Assembly: GCF_000717715.1 (NCBI RefSeq)
Contig: NZ_JOAI01000030.1
Location: 1-64,000 of the forward strand
Source of the DNA: Streptomyces sp. NRRL B-24484
GTDB lineage: Bacteria > Actinomycetota > Actinomycetes > Streptomycetales > Streptomycetaceae
Reading direction: 5' to 3'
DNA: 64,000 bases
This document shows positions 52,152-60,290 of the stretch, in pieces. A program made the translations under genes and the position numbers. The number at the start of each line of letters is the position of its first letter. Position 1 is the stretch's first letter. Below the pieces are notes generated by a model, which was not told the origin of the DNA, made no database searches, and worked only from the letters and a program-made list of their open reading frames with translations.

Positions 52152-54014
52152 TTGAGCACCGCCCTCACCGGAGCCCCGACCCCCGCCGCGCCGCCCGGAC
52201 CAGCTGCCCCCCGAACACGCCGCGCCCCCGACGACGACCCGCTGCACGACCCCCTGCCCGATCCGCCCGAGCACCCCGCGACGGACGACCCGCTGCTCCA
52301 CCCCGACCCGGCCACCGCCGCCGAACACGCCACCACCGAGGCCGTGCTGCGCTGCTGGGCCCGCGAGACCGGCACCCGCCCCGACGCCGCAGGACGCCTC
52401 TCGGCCCCCGTCCTCGGCGGCGCCGCCCGGCTCTCCGCCCCCGTCCGCTACTGGTCCCCGTGCGGCCGCCACCGCTTCGGCCCGGCCACCGTCGGCACCG
52501 GGCCCGGCGGCCCCGCCGCCCCCGTCGACGCCGTCACCGCCACCGCCCTGCTCGCCCGCACCGCCGACGGCGACGGCCGGCACACCGACCCCGGCCGGAT
52601 CGCCGACCTCGCCGCCCGGGTCGCCGACTCCGCCGCCCGCACCGCCGAGATCCTCGCCCACCGCCGCACCACCGCCGACCCCGCCGGACACCCGCCCTTC
52701 CTCCGCTCCGAACAGGCGTTGCTGCTCGGCCACCCGCTGCACCCCACCCCCAAGAGCCGCGACGGCCTCGGCCCCGCCGAGAGCCGCGCCTACTCGCCCG
52801 AACTCCACGGCTCCTTCCGCCTGCACTGGTACGCCGTCGACCGCTCCCTGCTCGCCGCCGACTCCGCCGAGGGGCAGAGCGCCGACCGGATCACCGAACG
52901 GCTCCTCGCCGCCCCCGGCCTCCTCCCGCCCGGCACCGCCGCCCTGCCGCTCCACCCCTGGCAGGCCCGCGAACTCGCGCTGCGCCCCGCCGTCGCCGCC
53001 CTGCTCGACCAGGGCCTGCTGCACGACCTCGGCCGGCACGGCGAGCCCTGGCACCCCACCTCCTCCGTCCGCACCGTCACCCGCCCCGGCACCCCCTGGA
53101 TGCTCAAGCTCTCGCTGGGCCTGCGGATCACCAACTCCCGACGTGAGAACCTCCGTAAGGAACTCCACCGCGGCACCGAGGTCCACCGCCTCCTCGAAGC
53201 CGGCCTCGCCGCCGAGTGGCGGGCCGCCCACCCCGGCTTCGGCATCGTCCGCGACCCCGCCTGGATCGGCGTCGACCACCCCGCCCTCACCGACCCCGAC
53301 GGGCTGTCCACCGTGCTGCGCCGCCAGCCGTTCGGCCCAGCCGACCGCGTCCACTGCCTCGCCGGACTGCTCGCCGAGCAGCCGGTCGGGCAGCGGCTCC
53401 ACTCCCACCTCGGCCTCGTCCTCGCGGCCCTCGCCGCCCGCACCGGCCGCCGCCCGGGCACCGTCGCCGCCGAATGGTTCCTGCGCTACCTCGACGCCGT
53501 CGTCCTGCCCGTCCTCTGGCTCGACGGCACCGCCGGGATCGCCCTGGAGGCCCACCAGCAGAACACCCTCGTCCTGCTCGACGAGGACGGCTGGCCCGTC
53601 GGCGGCCGCTACCGCGACAACCAGGGCTACTACTACCGCGACTCCGCCGCCGAACGGCTCACCGCCCGGCTGCCCGGCCTCGGCACCGCCAGCGACACCT
53701 TCGTCCCCGACCCGGTCGCCGACGAGCGCTTCGCCTACTACCTCGGCATCAACCACGTCCTCGGCCTGATCGGCGCCCTCGGCGCCCAGCGGCTCGCCGA
53801 CGAGGAGGTGCTGCTCGCCGCCCTGCGCCGCTTCCTCGCCGGCCCGCGCGCCGCCGCCACCGGCTCCGGCCTGCCCGCCCACCTGCTCACCGCCCCCACC
53901 CTGCGCTGCAAGGCCAACCTGCTCACCCGGCTGCACGGCCTCGACGAACTCGTCGGCCCGGTCGAGACGCAGTCCGTCTACGTCGACATCCCCAACCCGG
54001 TGGCCGCCGCATGA
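52152..54014 (+). CDS. NRPS-independent siderophore synthetase, IucA/IucC family
   Basis: The protein is 620 residues from TTG 52152 (AAGGAG 5 nt upstream). After about 70 Pro/Ala-rich residues comes the IucA/IucC fold. Visible motifs include GHPLHPTPKSRDG, the HPWQARE block, SSVRTVTRPGTPWMLKLSL with ITNSRR (ATP/substrate loop), and EAHQQN in the FhuF-like C-terminal region. NIS synthetases join a carboxylate (citrate or succinate type) to an amine or hydroxamate using ATP. It resembles DesD, AlcC and IucA; substrate class cannot be fixed. Its stop overlaps the next gene by 4 bp. Third-position GC is very high, like its neighbours. Confidence 0.9.
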   Translation: MSTALTGAPTPAAPPGPAAPRTRRAPDDDPLHDPLPDPPEHPATDDPLLHPDPATAAEHATTEAVLRCWARETGTRPDAAGRLSAPVLGGAARLSAPVRYWSPCGRHRFGPATVGTGPGGPAAPVDAVTATALLARTADGDGRHTDPGRIADLAARVADSAARTAEILAHRRTTADPAGHPPFLRSEQALLLGHPLHPTPKSRDGLGPAESRAYSPELHGSFRLHWYAVDRSLLAADSAEGQSADRITERLLAAPGLLPPGTAALPLHPWQARELALRPAVAALLDQGLLHDLGRHGEPWHPTSSVRTVTRPGTPWMLKLSLGLRITNSRRENLRKELHRGTEVHRLLEAGLAAEWRAAHPGFGIVRDPAWIGVDHPALTDPDGLSTVLRRQPFGPADRVHCLAGLLAEQPVGQRLHSHLGLVLAALAARTGRRPGTVAAEWFLRYLDAVVLPVLWLDGTAGIALEAHQQNTLVLLDEDGWPVGGRYRDNQGYYYRDSAAERLTARLPGLGTASDTFVPDPVADERFAYYLGINHVLGLIGALGAQRLADEEVLLAALRRFLAGPRAAATGSGLPAHLLTAPTLRCKANLLTRLHGLDELVGPVETQSVYVDIPNPVAAA

Positions 54015-55948
54015 CCCCGCCCGCCGCCCCCGCCCCGGCGGCTCCGGAACCGGGGGAGCGCCCGGCCCCGCCGGACGGCATCGCCGACCTGGGACCGATC
54101 GCCACCCCCGCCGGGGAGTTCCGGCTCCGGCCCGTCCGGCTGCCCGACGACCTCCCGCTGATCGCCGGCTGGATGAACGACCCCTCCGTCGACGCCTGGT
54201 GGAGCCTGGCCGGCCCGCCCGGACGCACCGAACGGCACCTGCGCGACCAACTCGACGGCGACGGCCGCAGCCTGCCCTGCCTCGGCCTGCTCGACGGCAC
54301 CCCGATGAGCTACTGGGAGATCTACCGGGCCGACCTCGACCCGATCGCCGCCCACTACCCGGCCGAGCCCCACGACACCGGCCTCCACCTGCTGCTCGGC
54401 CCGCCCGCCGCGCGCGGCCGCGGCCTCGGCGCCGTCCTGCTCGACGCCCTCGCCGCGCACGTCCTCGCCCACCGCCCCGCCTGCCGCCGCGTCCTCGCCG
54501 AACCCGACGTCCGCAACACCGCCTGCCGCCGCTCCCTCGAACGGGCCGGATTCCGGCAGGACGGCGAGCTCCGACTCCCCGACAAGACCGCCGCACTGAT
54601 GGTCCGCCCCCGCGCCCGCACCCGCCCGCTCCCCGCACCCCGCGGCGGCGGCGAACCGTACGACCTGCTCGGCGTCGGCATCGGTCCGTTCAACCTCTCC
54701 CTCGCCGCGCTCGCCCACGGCGCCGCCGACGCCGTCTCCGCACTGTTCTGCGAGGCCGAGCCCGAGTACCGCTGGCACCCCGGCATGCTCGTCGAGGGCG
54801 CCCGGATGCAGGTGCCCTTCCTCGCCGACCTGGTCTCCCTGGTCGACCCCACCAGCCCCTGGTCCTTCCTCAACTACCTGCGGCACCAGGAACGCCTCTT
54901 CCCCTTCTACTTCGCCGAGCGCTTCCAGCTCTCCCGCCGCGAGTACGCCCACTACTGCCGCTGGGTCGCCCACCGGCTGCCCAACTGCCGCTTCGGCGCA
55001 CCCGTCACCGCGCTGCGCTGGGACACCGACGAACGGCTGTTCCGCGCCGAGGCCGGCGGCGAGGAGATCCGCGCCCGCAACGTCGTCCTCGGCGTCGGCA
55101 CCCGCCCGCACCGGCCGGCCGCCTTCGCCGACCTCGCCGGCCACCCCCGGGTCTGGCACTCCGCCGACTACCTCGCACGCCGCGCCAGCCTCGACGGCGC
55201 CCGCGACATCACCGTCCTCGGCTCCGGCCAGTCCGGCGCCGAGGTCTTCCTCGACCTGCTGCGCCACCGCGCGGACGACGGCACCCGGCTGCGCTGGCTC
55301 AGCCGCACCCGCGCCCTGGCCCCCATGGAGTACTCCAAGCTCGGCCTGGAGCACTTCACCCCCGACTACACCCGCTACTTCCACAGCCTCCCGCGCGAGG
55401 TCCGCGACCGGCTGGTGCCCGCCCAGTGGCAGCTCCACAAGGCCGCCAGCGCGGAGACCCTCGCCGAGATCCACGACCTGCTGTACGAGCGTTCCGTCGG
55501 CCGGCCGCCCGGCGGCGACCCGGTCGAGATCGTCCCCGGCACCGCCGTCACGGCCGCCCGCACCGGACCCTGCGGCGGCCTCGAACTCCACTGCCGGCAC
55601 AGCGACTCCGGGGCCGACCACACCCTGCGCACCGACGCCGTGGTGCTCGCGACCGGCTACCGCGCCACCCGCCCCGACGCCCTCGACCCGATCGCCGACC
55701 TCATCGACTGGGACGAGCAGGGCCGCTACCGCGTCGACCTGGACCACCGGGTCGCCACCCGGCCCGGACTCACCGGCGGCCTCTACGTGCAGAACGCCGA
55801 ACTGCACACCCACGGCGTCGGCACCCCCGACCTCGGGCTCGGCGCCCACCGCGCCGCCGTGATCCTCAACGCCGTCGCCGGCAAGGAGCTCCACCCGCTG
55901 CCTGCCCGCACCGCCTGGACGAGCTTCGCCCCGCCCGGCGGGGTCTGA
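54011..55948 (+). CDS. Fusion: siderophore GNAT acyltransferase (IucB/DesC-like) - lysine/ornithine N-monooxygenase (IucD/DesB-like)
   Basis: The protein is 645 residues and joins two enzymes normally encoded separately. Residues about 30-200 are a GNAT of the AlcB/IucB/RhbD type (IAGWMNDPSVDAWW, HDTGLHLLLG, ARGRGLGAVLL CoA loop, EPDVRNTACRRSLERAGF). An Arg/Pro/Gly linker (about 200-213) leads to the FAD-dependent N-hydroxylase at 215-645: GVGIGPFNLSLAA (FAD), VLGSGQSGAEVFLDL (NADPH), LATGYRATRP and HGVGTPDLGLGAHRAA. Together they would N-hydroxylate a diamine or lysine and N-acylate it to a hydroxamate for the adjacent NIS synthetase. The ATG overlaps the synthetase stop (ATGA). Confidence 0.92.
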   Translation: MTPPAAPAPAAPEPGERPAPPDGIADLGPIATPAGEFRLRPVRLPDDLPLIAGWMNDPSVDAWWSLAGPPGRTERHLRDQLDGDGRSLPCLGLLDGTPMSYWEIYRADLDPIAAHYPAEPHDTGLHLLLGPPAARGRGLGAVLLDALAAHVLAHRPACRRVLAEPDVRNTACRRSLERAGFRQDGELRLPDKTAALMVRPRARTRPLPAPRGGGEPYDLLGVGIGPFNLSLAALAHGAADAVSALFCEAEPEYRWHPGMLVEGARMQVPFLADLVSLVDPTSPWSFLNYLRHQERLFPFYFAERFQLSRREYAHYCRWVAHRLPNCRFGAPVTALRWDTDERLFRAEAGGEEIRARNVVLGVGTRPHRPAAFADLAGHPRVWHSADYLARRASLDGARDITVLGSGQSGAEVFLDLLRHRADDGTRLRWLSRTRALAPMEYSKLGLEHFTPDYTRYFHSLPREVRDRLVPAQWQLHKAASAETLAEIHDLLYERSVGRPPGGDPVEIVPGTAVTAARTGPCGGLELHCRHSDSGADHTLRTDAVVLATGYRATRPDALDPIADLIDWDEQGRYRVDLDHRVATRPGLTGGLYVQNAELHTHGVGTPDLGLGAHRAAVILNAVAGKELHPLPARTAWTSFAPPGGV

Positions 55949-55951
55949 GCC

Positions 55952-56060
55952 CCGCCGGTCCGCCGTGGCGCCGTACCGCCGGTCCGCCGTGGCGCCGTAC
56001 CGCCGGTCCGCCGGTCCGCCGTGGCGCCGTACCGCCGGTCCGCCGGTCCGCCGTGGCGTC
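55952..56060. repeat. GC-rich minisatellite: 24/32-bp units from an 8-bp core
   Basis: About four copies lie at 55952-55975, 55976-55999, 56000-56031 and 56032-56060. Units are made of CCGCCGGT-type 8-mers followed by a GCCGTGGCGCCGTA block; the third and fourth have one extra 8-mer. The array starts 3 bp after the fusion-gene stop. No plausible gene covers it. Confidence 0.93.
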
Positions 56061-56167
56061 CGGGGCCGGGCCGGGGCGCACGGGGCGCCCGGCCCGGCGG
56101 GCGCCCCGGCCCCGCCCGCCGCAGCGCGCACCGATTGTCGGCGGCGCGCAATAAGGTGGGCGGCGTC

Positions 56168-58252
56168 ATGACGAACGACTCCGCACCCCTGCCCCTGCCG
56201 GGCGACGACACGCCGGCCCCCGTACCGCGCTCCCGCATCCCCGAGCTGCTGCACGCTGCCGTCACCGCGGTCGGCGGCATCGAGCGCCCCGGCCAGGTCA
56301 GGATGGCCGAGGCCGTCGCGGACGCGGTCGACGAGGGCGAACACCTCCTCGTCCAGGCCGGCACCGGCACCGGAAAGTCCCTCGCCTACCTGGTGCCCGC
56401 CCTCGCCCACGGCGACCGCGTGGTGGTCGCCACCGCCACCCTCGCCCTGCAGCGCCAGCTCGTCGAGCGCGACCTGCCGCGCACCGTCGACGCCCTGCAC
56501 CCCGTGCTGCGCCGCCGCCCGGCCTTCGCGATGCTCAAGGGCCGCTCCAACTACCTGTGCCTGCACCGGGTGCACGAGGGCACCCCGGCGGACGAGGGCG
56601 AGGGCCTGTTCGACGCCGCCGAGGTGCTCGGCGGCCCGAGCAGCAAGCTCGGCCAGGACGTGGTGCGGCTGCGCGAGTGGGCGGACGAGACGGAGACCGG
56701 CGACCGGGACGACCTCTCGCCGGGCGTCTCCGACAAGGCCTGGGCCCAGCTGTCGGTCAGCTCCTCCGAGTGCCTCGGCGCCTCCAAGTGCCCGTACGGC
56801 CAGGAGTGCTTCGCGGAGGCCGCGCGCGAGCGGGCCAAGGTGGCGGACGTCGTCGTCACCAACCACGCGATGCTCGCGATCGACGCGATCGAGGGCGCGC
56901 CGGTGCTGCCCGAGCACGGGCTGCTGATCATCGACGAGGCGCACGAGCTGGTGAACCGGGTGACCGGCGCCGCCACGGCGGAGCTCACCGTCCACGCGGT
57001 GAACCGGGCCGTCCGGCGGGCCGCCAAGCTCGCCAACGAGAAGTCGGTGGACGCCCTCCAGGCCGCCGCCGAGAACTACCACGGGCTGATGGAGACCGCG
57101 CAGCCCGGCCGGGTCGAGGAACTGCCCGAGTACCTCGCCTACGCCGTGACCGCGATCCGGGACGCCGCCCGCCAGGTCATCACCTCGCTCGGCGAGACGA
57201 GGGACCGCTCGCTCTCGGACGAGGACGCGGTGCGCAAGCAGGCCATGGCCTCCGCCGAGTCGCTGCACGAGACGGCGGACCGGCTGCTCCAGGACTCCGC
57301 CTACGACGTGGTGTGGATCGAGCGCAGCGACCGGTTCGGGGCCGGCACGGCCTCGCTGCGGGTCGCCCCGCTCTCCGTCTCCGGTCTGCTGCGGGAGAAC
57401 CTCTACCGGGACCGCTCGGTGGTGCTCACCTCGGCGACGCTCAAGCTGGGCGGCGACTTCAACGGCGTGGCCGCATCGGTCGGGCTGCCGGCGGAGGGCC
57501 GGCTGCCGGACGAGCGGACGGCCGTCGAGCCGGAGCCCGACGGCGGCGAGGACGTTCCGCCGACCTGGCGCGGCCTCGACGTCGGCTCGCCGTTCACCTA
57601 CCCCAAGCAGGGCATCCTCTACGTCGCCAAGCACCTGCCGCCGCCCGGCCGCGAGCCGGACCGGCCGGCCATGCTGGACGAGCTCGCCGAGCTGATCGGC
57701 GCGGCCGGCGGGCGCACGCTCGGCCTGTTCTCCTCGATGCGGGCCGCGCAGGCCGCGGCGGAGGCGCTGCGCGAGCGGCTGGACAACCGCATCCTGCTGC
57801 AGGGCGAGGAGACGCTCGGCGAGCTGATCAAGGCGTTCGCCTCGGACGCCGAGTCCTGCCTGTTCGGCACCCTGTCGCTCTGGCAGGGCGTCGACGTGCC
57901 CGGATCGGCCTGCCAGCTGGTGGTCATGGACCGCATCCCCTTCCCGCGGCCGGACGACCCGCTGATGAGCGCCCGGCAGAAGGCGGTGGAGGAGGCCGGC
58001 GGCAACGGCTTCATGGCCGTGGCGGCGACCCATGCGGCGCTGCTGATGGCGCAGGGCGCGGGACGGCTGGTCCGCGCGGCGGACGACCGCGGCGTGGTGG
58101 CGGTGCTCGACCCGCGCCTGGCCACCGCCCGGTACGGCGGGTTCTTCCGCTCGTCGATGCCGGACTTCTGGTACACCAACGACCGCAACCAGGTCCGCCG
58201 CTCACTGGCGGCGATCGACGCCTCGGCCCCGCCGGTGAAGCCGGTCCGGTAG
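56168..58252 (+). CDS. dinG: DinG-family ATP-dependent helicase (XPD-like)
   Basis: The protein is 694 residues. Walker A is AGTGTGKS; the DEAH box is LLIIDEAHEL. The Fe-S domain cysteines are in SNYLC and SSECLGASKCPYGQEC, giving a four-cysteine cluster. The C-terminal motifs include SLWQGVDVPG and QGAGRLVR. DinG helicases unwind R-loops and forked DNA with 5'-3' polarity. The start ATG 56168 lies 10 nt after a TAAGGT -10-like box. It is convergent with lexA. I see no SOS box at its promoter. Confidence 0.93.
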   Translation: MTNDSAPLPLPGDDTPAPVPRSRIPELLHAAVTAVGGIERPGQVRMAEAVADAVDEGEHLLVQAGTGTGKSLAYLVPALAHGDRVVVATATLALQRQLVERDLPRTVDALHPVLRRRPAFAMLKGRSNYLCLHRVHEGTPADEGEGLFDAAEVLGGPSSKLGQDVVRLREWADETETGDRDDLSPGVSDKAWAQLSVSSSECLGASKCPYGQECFAEAARERAKVADVVVTNHAMLAIDAIEGAPVLPEHGLLIIDEAHELVNRVTGAATAELTVHAVNRAVRRAAKLANEKSVDALQAAAENYHGLMETAQPGRVEELPEYLAYAVTAIRDAARQVITSLGETRDRSLSDEDAVRKQAMASAESLHETADRLLQDSAYDVVWIERSDRFGAGTASLRVAPLSVSGLLRENLYRDRSVVLTSATLKLGGDFNGVAASVGLPAEGRLPDERTAVEPEPDGGEDVPPTWRGLDVGSPFTYPKQGILYVAKHLPPPGREPDRPAMLDELAELIGAAGGRTLGLFSSMRAAQAAAEALRERLDNRILLQGEETLGELIKAFASDAESCLFGTLSLWQGVDVPGSACQLVVMDRIPFPRPDDPLMSARQKAVEEAGGNGFMAVAATHAALLMAQGAGRLVRAADDRGVVAVLDPRLATARYGGFFRSSMPDFWYTNDRNQVRRSLAAIDASAPPVKPVR

Positions 58253-58310
58253 CCGGGGCGCGCCGTGCACCTCCCGCTCGGTCGGGGATGGGCCGGTCAG
58301 GGCAAGCAGA

Positions 58311-58363
58311 AGGGGGCGCGGGGAGCCGCGCGGGCCGTGTGCCCCGCGCAGTTCTCCGCGCCC
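58311..58363. terminator. Hairpin region between dinG and lexA
   Basis: GCGCGGGG at 58316-58323 pairs with CCCCGCGC at 58342-58349; an alternative outer pairing GGGCGCGG / CCGCGCCC uses 58314-58321 and 58356-58363. It lies between convergent genes. Confidence 0.5.
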
Positions 58364-58378
58364 CCGGCGCGCTGCCCG

Positions 58379-59203
58379 TCAGAGGCGTCGCAGCACCGCG
58401 ACGACCTTGCCGAGGATGGTGGCGTTGTCGCCCGGGATCGGGTCGTACGCCGGGTTGTGCGGCATCAGCCAGATCTTGCCGTCCTCGCGCTTGAGGCGCT
58501 TGACGGTGGCCTCGCCGTCGATCATCGCCGCGACGATGTCGCCGTTCTCGGCGACCGGCTGCCGGCGGACGGTGACCCAGTCCCCGTCGCAGATCGCCGC
58601 CTCGATCATCGAGTCGCCGCGGACGGTGAGCGCGAAGAGCTCGCCCTCGCCGACCAGCTGACGCGGCAGCGGGAAGACGTCCTCGACGGTCTGCTCGGCG
58701 AGGATCGGGCCACCCGCCGCGATCCGGCCGACCAGCGGCACGTAGGAGGTCGAGGGGCGGCCGGCCGTCTCCGCGGTGTTGGGGCGGGCGACCTCGACGC
58801 CGCGGACCTCGTAGGCACGCGGGCGGTGCGGGTCGCGGCGGAGGAAGCCCTTGCGCTCCAGGGCCATCAGCTGGTGGGCGACGGAGGAGGTGGAGGAGAG
58901 GCCGACGGCCTGGCCGATCTCGCGCATGGAGGGCGGGTACCCCCGGCGCTGGACCGAGTCCCGGATGACCTCGATGACCCGGCGCTGGCGCTCCGTCAGG
59001 CCGGCCTCGTCGGTGCGGATGCCGGGCGGCCGGCCGGGCAGGGAGCGGGTGGGGACGGTCGCGCCGAGCACGGCATCCTGCACGGCGGCGTGCTCGATCG
59101 GCTGGCTACGGCTCATGCTGTGGTCCACGCCTTGCTGGTCCGTGGTGCGCGCGGAGCGCTCCTGCACCGGGATGGAGTTGCTCTTGAGTTCTACGGTGTT
59201 CAT
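58379..59203 (-). CDS. lexA: LexA repressor
   Basis: The protein is 274 residues. The DNA-binding helix-turn-helix is [43 protein letters not shown]. The self-cleavage site is Ala163-Gly164 in GRIAAGGPI; nucleophile Ser198 in [10 protein letters not shown]; the catalytic Lys is in TVKRLKRED. An N-terminal extension of about 65 residues, including a Ser/Arg-rich part, precedes the DNA-binding domain. The start ATG 59203 has GAGGGG 6 nt upstream. Its promoter carries a consensus LexA box, so it is autoregulated. Confidence 0.96.
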   Translation of the reverse strand: MNTVELKSNSIPVQERSARTTDQQGVDHSMSRSQPIEHAAVQDAVLGATVPTRSLPGRPPGIRTDEAGLTERQRRVIEVIRDSVQRRGYPPSMREIGQAVGLSSTSSVAHQLMALERKGFLRRDPHRPRAYEVRGVEVARPNTAETAGRPSTSYVPLVGRIAAGGPILAEQTVEDVFPLPRQLVGEGELFALTVRGDSMIEAAICDGDWVTVRRQPVAENGDIVAAMIDGEATVKRLKREDGKIWLMPHNPAYDPIPGDNATILGKVVAVLRRL

Positions 59204-59272
59204 CGCGGCCCCTCATTGGACAGGCGTTTCTCCCTTGCCCTGCTCAACTGGTGCCCCTATCGAAAGGTTGCG

Positions 59273-59288
59273 CCAAACACACGTTCGA
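59273..59288 (-). promoter_or_regulatory. LexA (SOS) box at the lexA promoter
   Basis: Read on the minus strand, TCGAACGTGTGTTTGG contains CGAACGTGTGTTTG, an exact match to the Gram-positive consensus CGAACRNRYGTTYG. It overlaps the predicted lexA transcription start. Confidence 0.92.
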
Positions 59289-59292
59289 GTGA

Positions 59293-59321
59293 ATTATTTA
59301 GCAGTCTGCTGACTCGATCAA
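59293..59321 (-). promoter_or_regulatory. lexA promoter
   Basis: On the minus strand TTGATC (59321-59316) and AATAAT (59298-59293) are 17 bp apart. The predicted start, near 59286, falls inside the LexA box. Confidence 0.65.
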
Positions 59322-59336
59322 GGCTTTGGGTGTACA

Positions 59337-59352
59337 TCGATTAAATGTTCGA
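59337..59352. promoter_or_regulatory. Second LexA-box-like site
   Basis: TCGATTAAATGTTCGA keeps a perfect right half-site and has two mismatches in the left half of the TCGAAC-N4-GTTCGA consensus. It is 64 bp from the first box on the nrdR side. Confidence 0.5.
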
Positions 59353-59473
59353 CTCCGGGCAGTCTATTTCACCCTCCCCGGAGATTTCGACCCGGTCCGC
59401 GGAACACGCCGCGCGGGTGGCGGTGCGAACACTGCGGACGAACCGGATCCGTTCGGCGTGGCGAAGCCCCCGA

Positions 59474-59489
59474 GCGCTAGATCTTGTGC
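59474..59489 (+). promoter_or_regulatory. NrdR-box-like site upstream of nrdRJ
   Basis: GCGCTAGATCTTGTGC fits the NrdR box pattern (acaCwAtATaTwGtgt) at the core CwA..AT..TwG positions. A weaker dyad with CCACA and TGTGG arms is at 59507-59520, about 32 bp downstream, the usual spacing for paired boxes. Confidence 0.6.
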
Positions 59490-59598
59490 CAGTCTCACCC
59501 GTCGGGCCCACAGGTTGTGGTCGAGCTTGCTGTGGACCCCCGCTCATCGCGTAGAGTGGCCCGGTCCGCTGTCACGCCCTTCGGGAGGGAGTCCTCAG

Positions 59599-60096
59599 GT
59601 GCACTGCCCCTTCTGCCGGCATCCCGACAGCCGGGTCGTGGACAGCCGGGCCAGCGACGACGGCAGTTCCATCCGCCGCCGCCGCCAGTGCCCCGACTGC
59701 GGCCGCCGTTTCACCACGGTCGAAACCGCGACCCTGATGGTGATCAAGCGCAGTGGCGTCACCGAGCCCTTCTCCCGCGAGAAGGTGATCTCCGGCGTCC
59801 GCAAGGCCTGCCAGGGCCGGCCGGTCACCGAGGACGCGCTCGCGCAGCTGGGCCAGCGGGTCGAGGAGTGCGTGCGCGCCTCCGGCAGCGCCGAGCTGTC
59901 CACCCACGACGTCGGCCTGGCCATACTGGGCCCGCTCAAGGAGCTCGACGTCGTCGCGTACCTGAGGTTCGCGTCGGTCTACCGGGCCTTCGACGGCCTG
60001 GAGGACTTCGAGGCCGCCATCGCGGAGCTCCGCGCCGAGCGGCCGTTCGTCCCGGAGGACGGCGCCGCGCTGCCCTCCCCCGCCGCCGCGCCCTAG
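59599..60096 (+). CDS. nrdR: Transcriptional repressor NrdR
   Basis: The protein is 165 residues from GTG 59599 (GGGAGGGAG about 7 nt upstream). The N-terminal zinc ribbon uses HCPFC and CPDC; the ATP-cone domain spans about 49-139 ([29 protein letters not shown]). NrdR senses ATP/dATP and represses ribonucleotide reductase genes. It lies 194 bp before nrdJ, and the pair is coordinately controlled in streptomycetes. The C-terminus has an extra Ala/Pro-rich tail. Confidence 0.96.
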   Translation: MHCPFCRHPDSRVVDSRASDDGSSIRRRRQCPDCGRRFTTVETATLMVIKRSGVTEPFSREKVISGVRKACQGRPVTEDALAQLGQRVEECVRASGSAELSTHDVGLAILGPLKELDVVAYLRFASVYRAFDGLEDFEAAIAELRAERPFVPEDGAALPSPAAAP

Positions 60097-60290
60097 GGCC
60101 GCGGCCAAGGTCCACCGCTCCGGCCGTCCGCGGCCGGCGCGCGCCCGCGCAACGGTTACAGAACACAACACAACGTGCGAAAGCGGTCACCGTTCGAGGC
60201 TGCCCGCACACCAGGAAGCGAACCACCGGATGCCCCGTAAGCCGGAAGCATCGGGGCGTCCAGGGCGTTTGCCCAGGAGGAGGAGAAGAA

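Larger units (their letters stand above)
59204..59598. other. Divergent control region lexA / nrdR
   Basis: This 395-bp region has the lexA promoter, a consensus LexA box over its start site, a second LexA-box-like site, a NrdR-box-like site about 110 bp before nrdR, and a TAGAGT -10-like box near 59551. It is AT-richer than its surroundings at 59275-59350. Confidence 0.75.

Noticed and set aside
55965..56171. Small ORF (MAPYRRSAVAPYRRSAG...) inside the minisatellite
   Set aside because: It is only the translation of the 24/32-bp repeat units; no start signal and no independent coding evidence.
53978..58033. 1351-residue minus-strand frame across the siderophore fusion and dinG
   Set aside because: Shadow of two real genes and of the minisatellite, with no domain.
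60097..60290. Possible cobalamin riboswitch before nrdJ
   Set aside because: The gap has a weak GCCCCG/CGGGGC pairing but no B12-box-like conserved core; only 194 bp are available.
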